NCBI GenBank assembly: GCA_035550775.1
Contig: DASZOO010000176.1
Coordinates: 1 to 7,700, forward strand
Direction of reading: 5' to 3'
DNA from: JAOUEA01 sp035550775
GTDB lineage: Bacteria; Actinomycetota; UBA4738; HRBIN12
Length of the DNA: 7,700 nt
Part shown: piece by piece, positions 6,782 to 7,700 of the stretch
Position numbering within the stretch: position 1 is the first letter of the stretch
Layout: every line of letters begins with the position of its first letter
Notes under the pieces: model-generated
Seen by the model: only the letters and a program-made list of their open reading frames with translations
Told to the model about the DNA's origin: nothing
The model's database searches: none
Position numbers and translations under genes: made by a program

Positions 6782-7321
6782 GTGGGCCTCGAGGATCGGC
6801 CGGCCGAGCGCGGTCTCGAGGAGCCCGATGCGATCGAGGGCGGCCTCGACGAGCTGTACGCGAGGCACATCGGTGCCGGCGTGCGGCTCGCGTTCCTGCT
6901 GACCGGCGACCGCGTGCACGCCGAGGACCTCGCCCAGGAGGCGTTCGTGCGCTGCGTCGGCCGGTTCCGGCACCTGCGGCGTCCCGACGCATTCGCCGCG
7001 TACCTCCGCCGGGCAATCGTGAACCTGCACACATCGGGGCTGCGTCGACGCCGCCTCGAGCGCGAGTGGCTCGCGCGGGAGGGCGCGGCGTCGGCGTCGC
7101 GCGTCGCCTCGCAGCCCGACGTCGGCGCGCGCGAGGACCTGTGGCGCGCGCTCGCCACGTTGCCGTCACGTCAGCGCGCCGCGCTCGTCCTCCGCTACTA
7201 CGAGGACCTGTCCGAGCGCGTGACGGCCGAGGTGCTCGGATGCTCGATCGCCGCGGTGAAGTCGTTGGTCGCGCGGGGGGGCGGCGCCCTGCGCGAACGG
7301 ATCAGGGGTGAGGACGGATGA
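6782..7321 (+). CDS. SigE-family ECF RNA polymerase sigma factor
   Basis: This is a small group 4 (extracytoplasmic function) sigma factor that directs RNA polymerase to a regulon, usually in response to envelope or other stress. From the GTG at 6782 it has 179 residues. Region 2 spans about 22-91, with LDELYARHIGAG, AEDLAQEAFVR (47-57) and AYLRRAIVNLHTSGLRRRR (73-91), the last being the promoter -10 contact region. A linker runs to about 117. Region 4 follows, with LWRALATLPSRQRAALVLRYY (from 120) and a helix-turn-helix in TAEVLGCSIAAVKSLVAR (148-165). ATGs at 6764 and 6776 are in-frame alternatives, but 6764 abuts a hairpin and neither has a good ribosome site. The gene overlaps the following membrane protein gene by ATGA, a usual arrangement for a sigma factor and its regulator. 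The regulon cannot be read from the window. Confidence 0.92.
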   Translation: MGLEDRPAERGLEEPDAIEGGLDELYARHIGAGVRLAFLLTGDRVHAEDLAQEAFVRCVGRFRHLRRPDAFAAYLRRAIVNLHTSGLRRRRLEREWLAREGAASASRVASQPDVGAREDLWRALATLPSRQRAALVLRYYEDLSERVTAEVLGCSIAAVKSLVARGGGALRERIRGEDG

Positions 7322-7700
7322 ACGACGTCGAACACGACCTGCGCGAGCTCTTCGACCGGAAGGCGTCGTCTGTGGGCGGTGTGGCGCCCCGCCTGCCCGA
7401 GAGGGTGCGGCAGCGGAGCCGTCGCCGCGAGCTCGGCACGGCTGTGGTGAGCGGATTGACGGCGCTCGCGGTGGTCGTCGGTACGGTGGGGGTCATCCGG
7501 GCCGTCGACACCGGTGGCGATCGGCAGCCGACGCCCGCCGACGATCCGTGGGCCGGCTACAAGGTGTTCGAGCGCACGGCCACGGTCGGGAACTTCACGA
7601 TCACGATCGAGAGCGACTGGTACCTGGTGAGGCCGGCGACCGAGGGGCTCTGCGGCGGAGAGGAACCGTGCGAAGCGCTGCAACTGTCGAACTTCGATCC
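7318..7700 (+). CDS. Single-pass membrane protein, probable regulator of the adjacent sigma factor (3' end beyond window)
   Basis: The ATG overlaps the TGA of the sigma factor gene, and 127 codons are visible before the window ends. Residues 1-39 are charged and likely cytoplasmic (MNDVEHDLRELFDRK, then RVRQRSRRRE). Residues about 40-60 form one hydrophobic segment (TAVVSGLTALAVVVGTVGVI). The basic residues before it predict an N-in, C-out topology. The outer part contains YKVFERTATVGNFTITI, DWYLV and, near the cut, two Cys (CGGEEPC) before LQLSNFD. Position and topology suggest an anti-sigma or sensor role. However, the cytoplasmic part is short, has no Cys and only one His, and so lacks the HxxxCxxC motif of zinc-binding anti-sigma proteins. 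I do not recognise the outer domain. It might instead be an envelope protein merely co-transcribed with the sigma factor. Confidence 0.75.
   Translation, partial: MNDVEHDLRELFDRKASSVGGVAPRLPERVRQRSRRRELGTAVVSGLTALAVVVGTVGVIRAVDTGGDRQPTPADDPWAGYKVFERTATVGNFTITIESDWYLVRPATEGLCGGEEPCEALQLSNFD

Noticed and set aside
1..7700. Search by eye for tRNA, rRNA, CRISPR, insertion sequences, attachment sites or a toxin-antitoxin or defence cassette
   Set aside because: Nearly all bases belong to recognised housekeeping or regulatory genes. No spaced direct repeats, transposase motifs or defence domains were seen.

Overview
The window is strongly GC-rich, with C or G at most third codon positions, several GTG starts and tightly packed genes. 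Gene content and style fit a high-GC actinomycete-type bacterium (Actinomycetota). I cannot place it to class or genus from the sequence alone. No mobile element, CRISPR array, tRNA or rRNA was recognised.

Most of the window (bases 1 to about 6615) is one minus-strand housekeeping block. In transcription order it holds rplY/ctc (ribosomal protein L25), pth (peptidyl-tRNA hydrolase), mfd (transcription-repair coupling factor), a parvulin-type peptidyl-prolyl isomerase lipoprotein related to SurA/PrsA, and mazG (nucleoside triphosphate pyrophosphohydrolase), whose 3' end lies beyond base 1. The order rplY-pth-mfd-...-mazG is known from many Gram-positive genomes. The block joins translation upkeep (L25, Pth), rescue of RNA polymerase stalled at DNA lesions (Mfd), folding of exported proteins (PPIase) and clearing of abnormal NTPs (MazG). 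Gaps are 15 nt (rplY-pth), 91 nt with a strong hairpin (pth-mfd), 64 nt (mfd-PPIase) and a 4-nt overlap (PPIase-mazG).

The right-hand end (about 6782 to 7700) is read from the plus strand. It holds a SigE-type ECF sigma factor followed, with ATGA overlap, by a single-pass membrane protein cut off by the window end. That protein is probably the sigma factor's membrane partner, but it shows no recognisable zinc-binding anti-sigma motif and has an extracytoplasmic part I do not recognise.

The divergent control region between rplY and the sigma gene (6616-6781) is the least ordinary part. It carries candidate -10 boxes on both strands, three alternating copies of a CGGCACC/CGGTGCC element at roughly two-helical-turn spacing, and a perfect 8-bp hairpin just before the sigma start. 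I found no clear undescribed system. The sigma/membrane-protein pair with its repeat-rich promoter region is the best candidate for further attention.
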